The translations under genes and the position numbers were made by a program. Positions 63,146 to 64,000 of a stretch of DNA of 64,000 bases are shown piece after piece. Under the pieces are notes generated by a model. That model did no database searches, had not been told where the DNA came from, and saw nothing but the letters and a program-made list of their open reading frames with translations. Origin of the DNA: Panicum virgatum (Eukaryota; Streptophyta; Magnoliopsida; Poales; Poaceae); NCBI RefSeq assembly GCF_016808335.1, contig NC_053142.1:48531795-48595794 (forward strand), in the 5' to 3' direction. Positions within the stretch are counted from its first letter, which is position 1; each line of letters begins with the position of its first letter.

Positions 63146-64000
63146 TCATGGGGTCTCTTCCTCGATCCGGATGGGGCGCTTCTTCAGTGGAAGGCTTTGA
63201 TCCATCACGTCATCTTCGGTCTGAGTACCCCTATCCCAATGGGTTTCTTCGGGCTCTTTTTCTTCGGTCTGAGTGCCTATGTCCCAATGGGTTTCTTCAG
63301 ATTCTTCTTCTTCTTCCTCTATCCACCCACCTATTCCTCTGCGGGCCTCGTATTCTTGCATTCGGGCTTGGAGAGCGGCTAGGGAGTTCTCAGCGCGTGC
63401 GGCTCTTGTCCGTTGTTCTTCCAGTTCTGCCTCACATTCTTGCATTTGGGCTTGGAGAGCGGCTAGAGAATACTTGGCGCGTGCGGCTCTTGTCCGTTGT
63501 TCATCCAGCTCTTGGGTTGCCTTTTCTGCTCTGTGAACTTGTTGCTTCAGTTGTGCCGCTTGTTCGCGGTAGAGCTCATCCAGGCCGGTGAGATAGATGG
63601 ACAGGTGGGAGACAATATCTTCTAGGTTTTCTTCTTCTCTTCCAAGTCCTCTCATCCGGGCAATCCATGTGTGTCCTCTTCCTTCAGTAGGCGGGAAAAA
63701 TCCCATGGGGGTCCGCTGAAGGTGGTGCTTATAGATTACACGCAGACGTCGCAGGGCTTTACGGGCGGCTTTTCGATAGGTGTCCGGGAAACGAAAACCA
63801 GTGGTGGAGATGAACCAAGGGCCCACGTCAAGGTAGCGGGTGCTCTTTCCCATGAAGATCATCAGGTCGCACCGAAGAGTGCCCTTGGAGTCGTACTCCC
63901 GGTAGACAAACTCTGGTGGGTCCACAACTCCGATGCGTTCCAGGCTGAGTATCAACAACTTAGGAAGGTCGGGCTCTGCGTGACAGATTCTGCCAATCAA
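63146..64000 (-). CDS. ORF0a: coiled-coil ORF of the Gypsy element, N-terminus off window
   Basis: Minus strand, open from the window edge to the stop at 63146, at least 284 residues. The N-terminal ~120 residues form the domain shared with ORF0b (CDLMIFMGKSTRYLDVGPWF, TGFRFPDTYRKAARKALRRL, TPMGFFPP). A long coiled coil follows, with two near-identical 28-29-residue repeats containing EQRTRAARA.SLAALQA.MQE. Next comes an acidic stretch with two copies of EETHWD.GTQTE, 16 residues apart. Both repeats are also visible as DNA repeats (about 63365-63510 and 63215-63300). It is the only undamaged reading frame in the Gypsy element as seen here. Function is unknown. The RGTQT motif resembles the (K/R)xTQT sites bound by dynein light chain LC8. 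Confidence 0.65.
   Translation of the reverse strand: MIGRICHAEPDLPKLLILSLERIGVVDPPEFVYREYDSKGTLRCDLMIFMGKSTRYLDVGPWFISTTGFRFPDTYRKAARKALRRLRVIYKHHLQRTPMGFFPPTEGRGHTWIARMRGLGREEENLEDIVSHLSIYLTGLDELYREQAAQLKQQVHRAEKATQELDEQRTRAARAKYSLAALQAQMQECEAELEEQRTRAARAENSLAALQARMQEYEARRGIGGWIEEEEEESEETHWDIGTQTEEKEPEETHWDRGTQTEDDVMDQSLPLKKRPIRIEEETP

Larger units (their letters stand above)
50488..64000 (-). mobile_element. Gypsy chromovirus (Tekay/Del-type) element with extra ORFs, inserted in Copia-2; right end off window
   Basis: Minus-strand element. The 3' LTR is at 50488-57279 (containing another solo LTR) and the polypurine tract AAGTGGGGTAGG at about 57282-57293. The pol, protease, gag and then two upstream ORFs extend to the window edge. 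The domain order protease, reverse transcriptase, RNase H, integrase, chromodomain marks Gypsy chromoviruses. ATATC before 50488 is half of the expected target duplication. The 5' LTR must lie right of 64000. Coding regions have several stops and frameshifts, so the element is not autonomous. Confidence 0.9.

Overview
The window is plant nuclear DNA, almost certainly from a panicoid grass. It shows GT-AG introns, a plant bHLH gene, G-type lectin (S-domain) receptor-like kinases with the usual seven exons, and grass-type Copia and Gypsy LTR retrotransposons. A tRNA-derived SINE, a Stowaway MITE and CACTA ends with repeated GCCGTGTGCC motifs fit the same origin. Species cannot be fixed from the sequence alone.

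Layout. (1) 1-2202 (+) is the 3' part of an atypical bHLH transcription factor gene with seven visible exons. (2) 2.2-5.1 kb is intergenic and holds one SINE. (3) 5.15-41.36 kb is a tandem cluster of four S-domain receptor-like kinase (SD-RLK) genes, all on the minus strand. SRK1 (5150-8903) has an intact open reading frame. SRK-A (11553-29003) is split by two LTR elements and carries a nonsense codon. SRK-C (32480-35937) is complete except for one nonsense codon. SRK-B (38322-41359) is truncated by a Copia element and has an altered activation loop and an early stop. The SRK names are local labels only.

SRK-A and SRK-B, each with a ~0.95 kb segment (D1, D2) on its 3' side, are two copies of one duplicated block. 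Comparing them gives empty sites for a Stowaway MITE, a hAT-like MITE and two retrotransposon insertions.

(4) 41.36-64.0 kb is nested retrotransposon. A SIRE/Maximus-type Copia element (41360-50487) sits in SRK-B exon 1. It is split by a 1.6 kb solo LTR and then by a chromodomain Gypsy element (50488 to beyond 64000). The left LTR of that Gypsy element contains a further 3.9 kb solo LTR. The Gypsy element has two related coiled-coil ORFs upstream of gag.

The only genes that look functional are the bHLH gene and SRK1. SRK1 would encode a plasma-membrane receptor kinase with lectin, S-locus glycoprotein and PAN ectodomains. The retroelement genes are all broken, mostly by stop codons of the kind expected from deamination of methylated cytosine.
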